Origin: Deltaproteobacteria bacterium
Lineage (GTDB): Bacteria; Desulfobacterota; Syntrophia; Syntrophales; Smithellaceae
Length of the DNA stretch: 64,000 nucleotides
NCBI GenBank assembly: GCA_012729055.1
Contig: JAAYDW010000098.1
Span: forward strand, 1 to 64,000
Direction: 5' to 3'
Position numbers and translations under genes: made by a program. The notes beneath the pieces were generated by a model. It worked only from the letters and a program-made list of their open reading frames with translations. It searched no databases and was not told where the DNA came from. Positions 8,055 to 17,325 of this stretch are shown piece by piece (the first letter of the stretch is position 1; every line of letters begins with the position of its first letter).

Positions 8055-9887
8055 TTAAAACTTGTATTCTCTCTCCTGAATGCTGCGATAGATATCTTCG
8101 GTTAACGGGACGTAGGTTTCGTTTTCCGGCAGCAGTACGTGGAGGTCGTTTTTGACCTGCGCCGGGTCGTATCCCTGATTCTTCAGAGCGGTTTTCTTGA
8201 TTTTGTGCGTGGCGGTCCATTCAAAATCGGGCACGAAGCGGACAAACAGCGGGACGGCGTATTTCGGGAGCCCCGCCCGCAGATGGGCGGCGAGCGTGGA
8301 AATGTCGGGCGGCGTGTTTTCGTCCCGGACGATCGCCGCCATGCCCGCCTTGCCGTCGCTGCCCGGCAGGGTGATGCCGTATACCGCGGACGAGGCGACG
8401 CCGGGGAAGGTGTCGAGGGCCTTTTCCACCTCCTGGGTGGCCACGTTTTCACCTTTCCAGCGGAAGGTGTCCCCCAGACGGTCGGCGAACTGCGCGTGGC
8501 GGAATCCCATATTCCGAAGCAGGTCGCCGGTGTTGAACCACATGTCCCCTTTCCTGAAGACGTCGCGGAAGATTTTCTCTTCCGTTTTTTTCTTGTCCGA
8601 GTAGCCGGCGAAGGGCGTTTTTTCGGAAATTTCCATGATCAAAAGGCCGGTTTCGCCGCGGCCTACTTTTTTCATGAACCCCTGCGCTTGGCGGACGGGG
8701 ACCTCGTTTTCGCTGTCGTACGCCACGAGCGCAAACGGCGTCACACTGGTGCCGACGCTGTAGTCGATGTTGAAGAGGTTGGTGAAAACGCCTACGCCTT
8801 CGGCCGCGCCGTAAAATTCGTAAATCTTCTTAATGCCGAAGCGCTTCTTGAATGCCATCCAGATATCGGGACGCAGACCGTTGCCGACGATGTATTTGAG
8901 CGTCGTCTGATGATCGTCCGGTTTGGCGGGTACGGCCATGAGGTAGCGGCAGACCTCTCCCACGTAAACGAAATGGGTCGCCCGGAATTGCCGGACGTCA
9001 TCCAGAAACTTGCTGGCGCTGAATTTTCGGCGCAGGGCCACCGCGGCGCCGCTGTACAGGGCCGGCGGCCAGCCGACGGTGATGGCGTTGGTATGGAAAA
9101 AGGGCAGGGGGATGTAAATGGTGTCGGTCGGCTTGACGGGCATGACGACTTTGCCGAACCAGAACATTGCCGAGACTGCCCGCTTGTTGATGATGACCGC
9201 CGCCTTGGGAAGTCCGCCGGTGGTTCCGGACGTGTAAACATAAGCCACGGGGTCTTTCAGCATCACACTGGGCGTGGTCGACGGATTCTCAATGCTTTTG
9301 CAGGCGAGTTCGCTGGTGATGTCGGTGATGTCTTTGGGGGAGATGGCGCCCGAGTCCCGCACCAGGCAGAGCGTCGAGCGGGAAAGATCGATGCCGGAGC
9401 GCGCTTCGGAAAAAAATTCATAGCATTCCTCGCCGATGATCACGACCTTGCCGCGGTTGAGATTGAAGCTGTGGATCAGGGATTCGCCGCGTTGGTTGGT
9501 GTTGATGAGCGACGCAATCGCGCCGACCTTGGAGCAGCCGCAGTAGGCGGCGAGCAGTTCGGGGCGGTTTTCAAAGCACAGGGTGACCACATCGCCGCGG
9601 ACAACGCCTTTGGTGATCAGGAAATGGGCAAAACGGTTGGCTCTTTCATTGAGCTCGCGATAGGTCAGCGATCCGTCGGGTGATTTGACGGCTGGACGGT
9701 CCGGGTAGCGGCGGGCGCTTTTTTCCAGTTCCAGACCCCAGGAGTTGGTCCGGTTGCCGCCGATGCTGCGCAGGCCCTTCGCGACGGTGAACACCATGGA
9801 CGGCAGACGCCACGAAATCTGTAAAAGTTTGATGAGAAATTCGGATGTGCTGATGGTCGCGGGAACTTTTAAAGACGGTGTGTTCAT
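8055..9887 (-). CDS. Long-chain acyl-CoA synthetase, FATP/FadD6-like
   Basis: The 610-residue protein is an adenylate-forming enzyme. Its phosphate-binding loop is YTSGTTGGLPKAA, followed by FYGAAEG, a TGDLLRNMGF hinge region and GDTFRWKGENVAT. The last is the FATP-type version of the usual GRxKD-GGENI segment. The overall order and the N-terminal helix match long-chain and very-long-chain acyl-CoA synthetases (FATP type), which couple fatty-acid uptake to CoA activation. The start has AGGAGC upstream. It lies 15 bases downstream of a small exported protein on the same strand, so the two probably form an operon. Confidence 0.85.
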   Translation of the reverse strand: MNTPSLKVPATISTSEFLIKLLQISWRLPSMVFTVAKGLRSIGGNRTNSWGLELEKSARRYPDRPAVKSPDGSLTYRELNERANRFAHFLITKGVVRGDVVTLCFENRPELLAAYCGCSKVGAIASLINTNQRGESLIHSFNLNRGKVVIIGEECYEFFSEARSGIDLSRSTLCLVRDSGAISPKDITDITSELACKSIENPSTTPSVMLKDPVAYVYTSGTTGGLPKAAVIINKRAVSAMFWFGKVVMPVKPTDTIYIPLPFFHTNAITVGWPPALYSGAAVALRRKFSASKFLDDVRQFRATHFVYVGEVCRYLMAVPAKPDDHQTTLKYIVGNGLRPDIWMAFKKRFGIKKIYEFYGAAEGVGVFTNLFNIDYSVGTSVTPFALVAYDSENEVPVRQAQGFMKKVGRGETGLLIMEISEKTPFAGYSDKKKTEEKIFRDVFRKGDMWFNTGDLLRNMGFRHAQFADRLGDTFRWKGENVATQEVEKALDTFPGVASSAVYGITLPGSDGKAGMAAIVRDENTPPDISTLAAHLRAGLPKYAVPLFVRFVPDFEWTATHKIKKTALKNQGYDPAQVKNDLHVLLPENETYVPLTEDIYRSIQEREYKF

Positions 9888-9902
9888 GATTCTTGCTCCT
9901 TC

Positions 9903-10367
9903 TTACTTTATTTCTTCCGACGGGCAGGCTTCCTTATAAATGGGGTGCCAGAGGCTGCCCCGGTTGATCCGGAGCCATGGGGAACGCGGGTCGCCTGCTT
10001 CATGGAGAATGTTTCTTTCATTGTCGAGATAGACGTAGCGGGTAAAGCGGATCAGATATTCCGCGCAGTCGATTTCACAGAGAATTTCAATGGAGTTGAA
10101 GCGGCCGGCCGGCCGGCGGACGTCTTCGAGGTACTGCCGGATGTGTTTCCGGTATTTGCTTTTCTGCGACGGGGCGATTTTGATCCAGATCGCTTCGATA
10201 TCCGGAGCGGGCGACTGCCGTCGGGCTCGGTCGGCAAAAACCGCGTCGCGGTGCCTGGTATAGCCGGCGAGATGCCAGTTGGCGGTCACTTTTTCCGCGA
10301 AAAGCGCAGCGGGCAGAAGCAGGATCAGACAGACGTAAAAAAAGAAGACGGCCTTTCTTCCGGTCAT
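9903..10367 (-). CDS. Small exported protein, surface-adhesin E-like
   Basis: This 154-residue protein begins with a clear signal peptide (lysine/arginine, a hydrophobic core FFFYVCLILLLPAALF, then cleavage near AEK). The mature part has a tryptophan near the start, an ILCEIDC segment and a late EACP cysteine. This spacing resembles the surface-adhesin protein E family, whose two cysteines form a disulfide. The start was taken at the ATG before the signal peptide, although the frame stays open further upstream. The role is unknown; its position before the FATP-type synthetase suggests a link to envelope or lipid uptake. Confidence 0.6.
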   Translation of the reverse strand: MTGRKAVFFFYVCLILLLPAALFAEKVTANWHLAGYTRHRDAVFADRARRQSPAPDIEAIWIKIAPSQKSKYRKHIRQYLEDVRRPAGRFNSIEILCEIDCAEYLIRFTRYVYLDNERNILHEAGDPRSPWLRINRGSLWHPIYKEACPSEEIK

Positions 10368-10575
10368 TTTTTTTGATTTCCTTCCTGTTGACGTGACGGT
10401 ATACTCTAGCGCAAATTGAGAAGAATTTGAAGAACGGAAATTAGCGGAAATCCGGGCGGCCGGCCGGGCCGTGCGTAAAAAAAGTTGCAATTGAACGGAA
10501 TTCATTTTAATTTCAAAGAAAAGACGTTTTGAATTCATCAAGCGAACGAAAAGACAAACGATTAAAGGAGCGGTT

Positions 10576-11400
10576 ATGTGGGAATACACGGACAAGGTTA
10601 AAGACCATTTTTTGAATCCGCGCAATGTCGGCGAGATTGAAAATCCGGACGGCGTCGCCGAAGTCGGATCGATGGCCTGCGGAGACGCGCTGAAACTGAC
10701 GTTCAAGCTCGATGAGCAAAAACGCATCGCGGACGCCAGGTTCAAAACCTTCGGCTGCGCCAGCGCGATTGCCTCGTCTTCCGCGCTCACTGAAATGATC
10801 AAGGGCCTGACGGTCGATGAAGCATTGAAAATTACCAACCAGGACATTGCCAGGTATCTGGGCGGTCTGCCGGACGAAAAGATGCACTGCTCGGTTTTGG
10901 GCAAACAGGCGCTGGAAAAGGCGGTGGAGAATTACCGCGGCGCTCCGTCGCCGGAAGCGGGCGCCCGGATCATCTGCGAATGCTTCGGCGTGACCGACAA
11001 GGAGATTGAGCGGGCGATCCGCGAAAACCATCTGGCCACCGTGGAAGACGTAACCAACTACACCAAGGCCGGCGGCGGCTGCGGAAACTGCCACGAGGCC
11101 ATCGCGCAGATTCTCGAGCGGGTGAAGGCGGAGCCGAAGGTCCAGGCTGCGCCGCGGCTCACCAATCTTCAGAAAATCCGCCTCATCGAAGAAACGATCG
11201 AACGCGAAATCCGCCCGTCGTTGAGAAAGGACGGCGGCGATCTCGACATCATCGACATCATCGGCAACCGCGTGCTGGTGGCAACCCGCGGCGCGTGCGC
11301 GACCTGCAAGGCGGCCGACATCACGCTCAAGCATTTCGTCGAGCATCGTCTGAAGGAAATGGTGTCTCCCGACATCACGGTAGAGGAGGTGTCGCAATGA
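10576..11400 (+). CDS. nifU: NifU, Fe-S cluster assembly scaffold
   Basis: This 274-residue protein has the full three-part NifU layout. The N-terminal IscU-like scaffold has ACGD, FGCASAIASSSA and MHCSVLG cysteines. The central BFD-type [2Fe-2S] domain has CECFGV and CGNC. The C-terminal NifU domain has the cluster-binding CATC motif. It assembles Fe-S clusters with sulfur from NifS and passes them to target proteins. The stop overlaps the start of nifS (ATGA), indicating translational coupling. No nitrogenase genes are nearby, so this pair probably serves general Fe-S assembly. Confidence 0.93.
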   Translation: MWEYTDKVKDHFLNPRNVGEIENPDGVAEVGSMACGDALKLTFKLDEQKRIADARFKTFGCASAIASSSALTEMIKGLTVDEALKITNQDIARYLGGLPDEKMHCSVLGKQALEKAVENYRGAPSPEAGARIICECFGVTDKEIERAIRENHLATVEDVTNYTKAGGGCGNCHEAIAQILERVKAEPKVQAAPRLTNLQKIRLIEETIEREIRPSLRKDGGDLDIIDIIGNRVLVATRGACATCKAADITLKHFVEHRLKEMVSPDITVEEVSQ

Positions 11401-12578
11401 AGACGATTTATCTGGATAACAATGCAACGACGCGTGTCGCCGACGAAGTGCTGGAGGCCATGCTTCCCTACTTTACGCAGCTTTACGGCAATCCGTCCAG
11501 CATGCATTCGTTCGGCGGCCAGGTGGGACAGAGTATCCGCGAAGCGCGCGCCCAGGCGGCGGCGCTCATCGGCGCCGCGCCCGAGGAAATCGTTTTTACG
11601 AGCTGCGGAACGGAAAGCGACAACGCGGCGATCCGCAGCGCCCTTCAGACGCGGCCCGATAAAAAGCACATCATCATCAGCCGCGTCGAACATCCGGCGG
11701 TGCGCGCCCTGTGTTCCCATCTGAGCCTTCAGGGATACAAGGTGACGGAGCTTCCCGTGGACAAAAACGGGCTTGTCGATCTGGAAAATCTGGAAAACCA
11801 GCTGACGCCGGATACCGCCGTCGTCAGCCTGATGTGGGGCAACAACGAAACCGGCGTGCTTTTCCCCGTGGAGGCGGCGGCCCGCCTGACCCATGAAAAG
11901 GGCATTCTCTTCCATACGGACGCCGTGCAGGCTGTCGGAAAAATTCCCATCAACATGGCGAACAATCAAATCGACATGCTCTCTCTTTCCGGCCACAAGC
12001 TGCATGCGCCCAAGGGCGTCGGCGTTCTTTACGTCCGGCGCGGAACGAAATTTTCCCCGTATCTGATCGGCGGCCATCAGGAAAGCGAAAGGCGCGGCGG
12101 CACGGAAAACACGGCCGGCATCATCGGACTGGGCCGGGCCTGCGAGCTCGCGGCCGCGAACATGGAAAAGGAAAACACCGACGTTCGGCGGTTTCGGGAC
12201 AAACTCGAACGGGAGCTGCTGAAGAGCATTCCGCAGAGCCGCGTCAACGGCGACACTGAAAATCGTCTGCCCAACACAACCAACATCAGCTTTGAGTACG
12301 TGGAAGGGGAGGCCATTTTGCTGCTCATGAATGAGCTGGGCATCTGCGCTTCGTCCGGTTCGGCCTGCACGTCGGGATCGCTGCAGCCGTCGCATGTTCT
12401 CCGGGCGATGGGAGTGCCGTTCACCATGGCGCACGGATCGATCCGCTTCAGTCTCAGCGTGTACAACACGGAAGCGGAAGTGGATTTTGTCATTCAAAAA
12501 ATGCCGGAGATCATCGAGCGTCTGCGCGCGATGTCGCCGTTCTGGAAAGAGGCGGGACAATCCTGCAGCGTCCAGTAA
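11397..12578 (+). CDS. nifS: Cysteine desulfurase NifS
   Basis: A 393-residue class V aminotransferase-fold enzyme that takes sulfur from cysteine to give alanine and an enzyme persulfide. The N-terminus (YLDNNATT), the pyridoxal-phosphate lysine K201 in SGHKLHAPKG and the catalytic loop SSGSACTSGS with C324 all match NifS/IscS. The short loop after the cysteine and the pairing with NifU favour NifS. The start ATG at 11397 overlaps the nifU stop; a longer open frame upstream lies inside nifU. A stem-loop follows about 30 bases after the stop. Confidence 0.93.
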   Translation: MKTIYLDNNATTRVADEVLEAMLPYFTQLYGNPSSMHSFGGQVGQSIREARAQAAALIGAAPEEIVFTSCGTESDNAAIRSALQTRPDKKHIIISRVEHPAVRALCSHLSLQGYKVTELPVDKNGLVDLENLENQLTPDTAVVSLMWGNNETGVLFPVEAAARLTHEKGILFHTDAVQAVGKIPINMANNQIDMLSLSGHKLHAPKGVGVLYVRRGTKFSPYLIGGHQESERRGGTENTAGIIGLGRACELAAANMEKENTDVRRFRDKLERELLKSIPQSRVNGDTENRLPNTTNISFEYVEGEAILLLMNELGICASSGSACTSGSLQPSHVLRAMGVPFTMAHGSIRFSLSVYNTEAEVDFVIQKMPEIIERLRAMSPFWKEAGQSCSVQ

Positions 12579-12610
12579 GTTCGGAAAAAGACCGGTCAGC
12601 GGGCGGCCGG

Positions 12611-12643
12611 AAAGCCCCGACGGTCGGCGCAGGCGGGCTTTTG
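12611..12643 (+). terminator. Intrinsic terminator after nifUS
   Basis: AAAGCCC (12611-12617) pairs with GGGCTTT (12635-12641), with a partly paired loop. A short TTTGG and later TTTTA follow. This is a moderately convincing rho-independent terminator. Confidence 0.5.
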
Positions 12644-12755
12644 GCCGTTTTACGGCGCAGCATTATTTATGATAAAAAAAGATGGATTTTTTTTGAAATT
12701 AGAGATAGCTTTTCGAAACCGTTTTCCAAAAATACAATTTTTAAAGGGGTGACCA

Positions 12756-13025
12756 ATGAACAGAGCAGAATTGATCGAAGAAGTAGCAAAAGCAACATGC
12801 ACCAAGAAAGAGGCCGATGCGGCGGTTACTGCGACATTGGCCGCAATCCAGAAAGCTCTCAAAAAGGGCGACACTGTGACGTTGGTGGGATTCGGCACCT
12901 TCTCCGTGAGCAAGAGAAAAGCTCGCAAAGGCAGAAACCCCCAGACGGGCGAAGCGATCAAAATCGCCGCCAAGAAAGTTCCGGTTTTCAAAGCCGGAAA
13001 AGGATTGAAGGATGCGGTAAAGTAA
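12756..13025 (+). CDS. HU-family DNA-binding protein
   Basis: An 89-residue histone-like protein of the HU/IHF family that bends and compacts DNA as a dimer. The N-terminal helices ([13 protein letters not shown]), the GFGTFSV turn and the DNA-gripping arm with [12 protein letters not shown] are all present, and the C-terminus ends in the usual [11 protein letters not shown]. The length matches the family. It has an AAAGGGG ribosome site and an AT-rich upstream region, and it is followed by a strong terminator, so it is a single-gene unit. Confidence 0.95.
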   Translation: MNRAELIEEVAKATCTKKEADAAVTATLAAIQKALKKGDTVTLVGFGTFSVSKRKARKGRNPQTGEAIKIAAKKVPVFKAGKGLKDAVK

Positions 13026-13041
13026 GTCATCATTTTAACCA

Positions 13042-13089
13042 GCGATAAAAGAGCCGCCCGACCAACAGCCGGAGCGGCTTTTTTATCGC
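13042..13089 (+). terminator. Strong intrinsic terminator of the HU gene
   Basis: A 16-base-pair stem (GCGATAAAAGAGCCGC with GCGGCTTTTTTATCGC, one G-T pair) closes a loop of about 16 bases. The T-run lies inside the 3' arm. It sits 17 bases after the HU stop codon. Confidence 0.9.
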
Positions 13090-13302
13090 GGATTTTCTCT
13101 TTTCCGGGCCTTGCTCTGCCGCGGTTGGCCGAAGCGGCAAACATCCAAAAACACTTCCAAAAAACAGTTGCTTTACCCTGTAAATAAAATTAAGGATATT
13201 CCGCATTCAGGTGTCTGAAACCGCGTATCGGCAAATCCTTTTGTCATTTCCGCGTCGCGGCGCCGGTGCCGGAAAATTCCGAAAAAATGTTTGAAGGTAA
13301 TT

Positions 13303-13656
13303 ATGGAAATCAAGTTTAAAATCTGGCTGGAAAAGGACGGACATGCCTTGTTTGGCGAGGGACGCGACCGGCTGCTGAAGGCAATCGATGAATGTCATGG
13401 CCTCTACGGCGCGGCCAAGCAGTTGAAAATGTCCTACCGCGCAGCCTGGGGCAAAATTAAATTGACGGAAGAACGCATCGGCAAACGCGTTGTTGAAGTG
13501 GGGGAAGACAAGAAAATGCGCCTGACGGAAGACGCGCGAAAACTTCTGGCCGAGTTTGAGAAGCTGGAAAAAGACGTCGATGCGTTTATTCAGGCGCGCA
13601 GTTCCCCATTTGTGGTGCTTAAGGATCAGACCGCGGAAAGCAAAGAAAAAAAATGA
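13303..13656 (+). CDS. ModE-type N-terminal domain transcription regulator
   Basis: This 117-residue protein matches the DNA-binding half of ModE. A winged helix has the segment AIDECHGLYGAAKQLKMSYR followed by AWGKIKLTEERIG. The molybdate-binding TOBE domains of full ModE are missing, so it cannot sense molybdate in the usual way. ATG 13303 is preferred over an upstream in-frame TTG. It sits directly before the molybdoenzyme operon and is a candidate regulator of it, or of molybdate transport genes elsewhere. Confidence 0.75.
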   Translation: MEIKFKIWLEKDGHALFGEGRDRLLKAIDECHGLYGAAKQLKMSYRAAWGKIKLTEERIGKRVVEVGEDKKMRLTEDARKLLAEFEKLEKDVDAFIQARSSPFVVLKDQTAESKEKK

Positions 13657-13752
13657 GAATTGCGCGAAAATCCCGCCTGTTTTTATACCGCTATGTTCTG
13701 CCGGGCATATGCTTGGAGATGCATAACTACCTGAAATAATTAAAATATTCTC

Positions 13753-13780
13753 TTGACAATCCTTTGAAATCCTTTATGCT
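13753..13780 (+). promoter_or_regulatory. Sigma70-type promoter of the molybdoenzyme operon
   Basis: A perfect -35 (TTGACA, 13753-13758), a 16-base spacer and a good -10 (TATGCT, 13775-13780) predict transcription from about 13787. That leaves a leader of about 140 bases before the ATG at 13927. The leader contains a perfect small hairpin, GTTCAG-AGTGG-CTGAAC, near 13850. Confidence 0.75.
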
Positions 13781-13926
13781 AAACCTAACAGGACGGACGG
13801 CGTCATGTGGCGCAAGCTGTCGGACAGGAAGATTTCGAGTGTCGGATGATGTTCAGAGTGGCTGAACGGCCGGAAGACCTGGAAAGAATATTTTGTCGGT
13901 TCCATTTGTATAAGGAGGTAGTTTCA

Positions 13927-16503
13927 ATGGAAGAGAAGTTCTCAATGAAAAGAAGAAGTTTTTTGAAGCTGGCGGGAGCCGCCGGTGTCGCCACCGCGAT
14001 GACGGCTTTTCCCTTCAGGAATATGCGGGCGGCCTGGGCCTTTGGGGATCATCCCCAGGAGAAAATGCCCTACCGCATCACCAAGAGAGTTCCGCAGGTT
14101 TGCGCGCGGGCCTGTGAAGCGGACTGCGCCTACAATGTTGTGGTCGGCGTTGATCCAGCCACCGGTCTTGAAAGGGCCCTGACCCTGGAAGGCCGTCCGG
14201 AAGATCCCGTTTCCAACGGAAAATTCTGCATCAAAGGCATGGGGTTTGTTGATTCGATGTACGATCCGGACCGCTTGATGGTTTCTCTGAAGAGGACCAA
14301 CAAGACGAAGGGAACCGATGTGGATCCCGGCTGGATTATCATGAAGACGGAAGATGCGGTCAACGAAATCATCGCCAAGATGAAAACCTACAAACCGGAA
14401 GAAATTCTGATGGCCTCGCCGGGCGACCCCTACACCAACCGCCTGTGTCAGTCCATCGGCTGCACCCGGAGCGATCAGCGGACGGAATGTTTCGGCACCC
14501 ATTACTACATCAACTGCCTGACGCTCACCAATCCGCCCAACAAGTTTTATTCCAGCTGCTACACGCCGAGCCATCATGTATGCGGTTATGATTACGATAC
14601 CTGCAAGTACCAGGTCTGGTTCGGATTCGACTCTTTTTCCAAGTGCGGTAAAGCGGGCATGCTCAATCATTGGGCGGCCGGAAAAAGAAACGGAGGCAAG
14701 ATTGTCATGTTCAACCCGGTCCGCACTCCCATGACGGACAATTTTGCCAGTGAGTATTACGCGATCAAACCGGGAACGGACCTGGCCGTTGCGCTCGCCA
14801 TGATCAACGTGATTGTGTCCGGCAAAAAGTACAACAAGGAATTCATGTCCAAATATTCGGATGGAGCGGCTCTGGTTGACGCGGAAAAACAGACGCATCT
14901 GAAAACAGCAGACGGCATGTTTCTGGCCTGGTCCGTAAAAAACAAAAAAGCCGAACCCATCGACGATTGCAATGATCCGGCGTTCAGCGGCACTTTTACA
15001 GTGACGGTCGACGGACGGAAAATCAAGGCCAAGCCGGTTCTGCAGCTGATGGCCGAGGCAACGAAGACCTACACGCCCCAGTGGGCCGCGAAGATCAGCG
15101 AGGTTCCGGCCAAGGCCATCGGCAAGATTGCCCGCGATTTTGCGGCTGCCGCGCCCTACGCGATGATTCCTACGTACAAGCGCGATGCGGCGGGTCCCAA
15201 CTACGCCAACAGCTGGCGGCTCCGCCACGCCATCCAGATTCTGAACTCCCTGGCCGGTTCGATCGACCATGAAGGCGGCGTGCTCCTGCTGCACGACGTC
15301 AAGATTCCCTGGATCGATGAAATTGCGCCGCCCGCGCTGCCTTATCCTGAGCAGCCGTCCCAACCGGTGGACTTCCGCAATGAATTTCCGGTCACCGATG
15401 ACATTTACCGGAAGAAAGATTTTTCAGCGCCCGGTCATTACGGCATGGTGGGTTGGGGACTCTACAAAACAAACCGCGCAAAGGTTGCCTTCTTCCGGAA
15501 CCCGCACCGCGGACTGTTTGCCATGATTCATTCGCAGATGTTCGAGGCCGCCTCTCAGAAACTGGAACTCGTCGTGGACTGGAACCTCTATCTGGACGAC
15601 CTGGGCTATTTCTGCGACTACGTCGTGCCGGCGCCCCATCAGTTTGAAGAGGGCAAAATGGACTTGCGTCTCTACTATCCGAAATATCCCTGCATCGTCG
15701 GCGGTTCGCCGGTGCAAAAAGCGCCGGGAGACCAGATCGGCTGGGGCGGTTTCGCCATGAAGATCGGTCTGGCCATGGCGCCGAAATACTGGACAACGGA
15801 CGGCAGCGGCGATCCGGCGAAGAAGATTCCGACAAATATGGGCGATGTCGCGGTCAAAAAGGCGGGTATTGCCGACAGCGCCGCCGATTTCATGAAGAAG
15901 GGCGGTTTTTGGATCGACAAAAAAGCCTATCAGAACTACAAGCAGATCGAGCAGATCGGCTACGGCAAGCCCAGAGGCAGGGTGAAGATGTACATCAACG
16001 AATTTGCCGAAGTCGGCCACAGCCCGCTGCCCGTCTGGCATGCCCGCTGGCATGAAACCACGGGAGACTTCAAGTTCTCGCTGCTTATCACCCGGGCGCC
16101 CTGGCATATGCATGCCGACCCCAACTTCATCAACAACCCCGTTCTCAAGGAAGTGACGGTCCGCAACTACATGGATACGGTGTGGATCAATCCCGAGGCG
16201 GCGGCAAAGCTGGGTCTCAAGGAAGGCGACGCCGTCATCCTCGCGAACGATCCGACCTACATGAAAGATCTGCCCCGGCCGCAGAAAGCCAAGGTGCATC
16301 TGACGAAGCGCATGACCAGAAACGACTGCGTCCTGTTGTTCCACGGCATCGGACACCGGGCCAAGAACCTGAAGGTGGCGGCCAATTTCGGTTACCGCGA
16401 CGGTGATTTGATTCCGCAGAAGGATCCGTCCATGTTAAAGAAGTTCGATCCAACCGGAATGGGGTGGGTTGAAGATGTTTATGTCAGCATTAAGAAGATG
16501 TAG
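13927..16503 (+). CDS. Molybdopterin oxidoreductase, catalytic subunit, Tat-exported (DMSO reductase family)
   Basis: This 858-residue protein has a twin-arginine signal (KRRSFLKLAG, R9-R10), so it is exported folded to the periplasm. A [4Fe-4S] site follows: C59, C63, C67 and C101, spaced C-x3-C-x3-C-x33-C. The candidate molybdenum ligand is C219 in SHHVCGYDY. The C-terminal third contains the guanine-dinucleotide-binding domain, with VWINPEAAAKLGLKEGD typical of it. I cannot name the substrate; polysulfide, thiosulfate, tetrathionate and arsenate reductase-like enzymes share this layout. ATG 13927 with AAGGAGG upstream is chosen over a 40-codon longer frame that would bury the Tat signal. 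Its electron-transfer subunit and chaperone follow. Confidence 0.85.
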   Translation: MEEKFSMKRRSFLKLAGAAGVATAMTAFPFRNMRAAWAFGDHPQEKMPYRITKRVPQVCARACEADCAYNVVVGVDPATGLERALTLEGRPEDPVSNGKFCIKGMGFVDSMYDPDRLMVSLKRTNKTKGTDVDPGWIIMKTEDAVNEIIAKMKTYKPEEILMASPGDPYTNRLCQSIGCTRSDQRTECFGTHYYINCLTLTNPPNKFYSSCYTPSHHVCGYDYDTCKYQVWFGFDSFSKCGKAGMLNHWAAGKRNGGKIVMFNPVRTPMTDNFASEYYAIKPGTDLAVALAMINVIVSGKKYNKEFMSKYSDGAALVDAEKQTHLKTADGMFLAWSVKNKKAEPIDDCNDPAFSGTFTVTVDGRKIKAKPVLQLMAEATKTYTPQWAAKISEVPAKAIGKIARDFAAAAPYAMIPTYKRDAAGPNYANSWRLRHAIQILNSLAGSIDHEGGVLLLHDVKIPWIDEIAPPALPYPEQPSQPVDFRNEFPVTDDIYRKKDFSAPGHYGMVGWGLYKTNRAKVAFFRNPHRGLFAMIHSQMFEAASQKLELVVDWNLYLDDLGYFCDYVVPAPHQFEEGKMDLRLYYPKYPCIVGGSPVQKAPGDQIGWGGFAMKIGLAMAPKYWTTDGSGDPAKKIPTNMGDVAVKKAGIADSAADFMKKGGFWIDKKAYQNYKQIEQIGYGKPRGRVKMYINEFAEVGHSPLPVWHARWHETTGDFKFSLLITRAPWHMHADPNFINNPVLKEVTVRNYMDTVWINPEAAAKLGLKEGDAVILANDPTYMKDLPRPQKAKVHLTKRMTRNDCVLLFHGIGHRAKNLKVAANFGYRDGDLIPQKDPSMLKKFDPTGMGWVEDVYVSIKKM

Positions 16504-16515
16504 TGAGGTGACGAA

Positions 16516-17220
16516 ATGAAAAAATATGCTATTTTACTGGATGATACATTCTGCACGGGCTGCAACTCCTGCGCTTACCGGTGCATCCAGGAGTTCAGAT
16601 ATCACGATCAGGCCTCCAAGGGCCTGTTCAGAACCTTTGTCCAAATCAATGACGACGGCCTTTATCAGAAGCGCTGCATGCATTGCCTGGAGCCGGACTG
16701 CGTTGAAAACTGTCCGGTGAAGGCGCTCACCAAGTCGGAATACGGTCCGGTTCTCTACGATGCTCAGAAGTGCATCGGCTGCCAGACCTGCGTCCGGGTG
16801 TGCAAGTTCCACGTTCCGCTGTTTGACGCGGATACAAAGAAGATCGTCAAGTGCAGCATGTGCGCGCACCGGATTGCTGACGACAAGAAGCCGGCCTGCG
16901 TGGAAATTTGCCCCACCGGAGCGCTGCAGTTCGGCGAATATGAAGCGATGAAGAAACTGGCTGCAAAATTGGCCAAAGAAAAGAAGCTCAAGCTCTACGG
17001 CTATGAGGAAAACGGCGGAACCCATCTCTTCGTTCTGGCCAAGGAAGATCCCACGACATTCGGCTATCCGAAGGTGGCGAAGAAAGCCCTCAAGGGCAAA
17101 GCCCTGCTGGATGGTGAACTCGGCGTGCCGGCTCTTGCGGCCCTGGCCGTTGTCGGCTTCAAGAAGTACAGTGAGAGAAGAACCCGTCTTGAGACGGAGA
17201 CAAAGAAAGAAAAAAAATAA
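16516..17220 (+). CDS. Four-cluster ferredoxin-like electron-transfer subunit
   Basis: A 234-residue protein with sixteen cysteines in four groups (CTGCNSCAYRC, CMHCLEPDCVENC, CIGCQTCVRVC and CSMC...CVEIC), enough for four [4Fe-4S] clusters, as in DmsB/PsrB/FdnH. It should carry electrons between the molybdenum subunit and the membrane. The last 40 residues include a hydrophobic stretch (GVPALAALAVVGF) followed by a charged tail, which may anchor or dock the subunit. It starts 12 bases after the catalytic subunit. No NrfD- or cytochrome b-type membrane subunit follows, which is unusual for this enzyme type. Confidence 0.87.
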   Translation: MKKYAILLDDTFCTGCNSCAYRCIQEFRYHDQASKGLFRTFVQINDDGLYQKRCMHCLEPDCVENCPVKALTKSEYGPVLYDAQKCIGCQTCVRVCKFHVPLFDADTKKIVKCSMCAHRIADDKKPACVEICPTGALQFGEYEAMKKLAAKLAKEKKLKLYGYEENGGTHLFVLAKEDPTTFGYPKVAKKALKGKALLDGELGVPALAALAVVGFKKYSERRTRLETETKKEKK

Positions 17221-17237
17221 CGTAACCGTGAACCGAA

Positions 17238-17267
17238 ATCCGGCGGCGCCTGCAGGCGCCGCCGGAT
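17238..17267 (+). other. Perfect 13-base-pair stem-loop between the ferredoxin subunit and torD
   Basis: ATCCGGCGGCGCC (17238-17250) pairs perfectly with GGCGCCGCCGGAT (17255-17267) around a TGCA loop. There is no T-run after it, so it is more likely an mRNA-stability or expression-ratio element than a full terminator. Confidence 0.6.
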
Positions 17268-17325
17268 CATTTGCCGGATTTGTCGGTTATTGGACAAGCC
17301 GGCAGAAATTTGTTAGGGTAATTTT

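Noticed and set aside
8139-9683. Plus-strand open frame of 514 codons
   Set aside because: It is antisense to the FATP-type acyl-CoA synthetase, whose motifs are clear on the minus strand.
10576-12578. nifU-nifS as part of a nitrogen-fixation cluster
   Set aside because: No nifHDK, nifB or nifV lies near, and the flanking genes are unrelated; a general Fe-S assembly role fits better.
13787-13926. Molybdenum-cofactor riboswitch in the molybdoenzyme leader
   Set aside because: I could not align the conserved core of that RNA; only short hairpins are visible.
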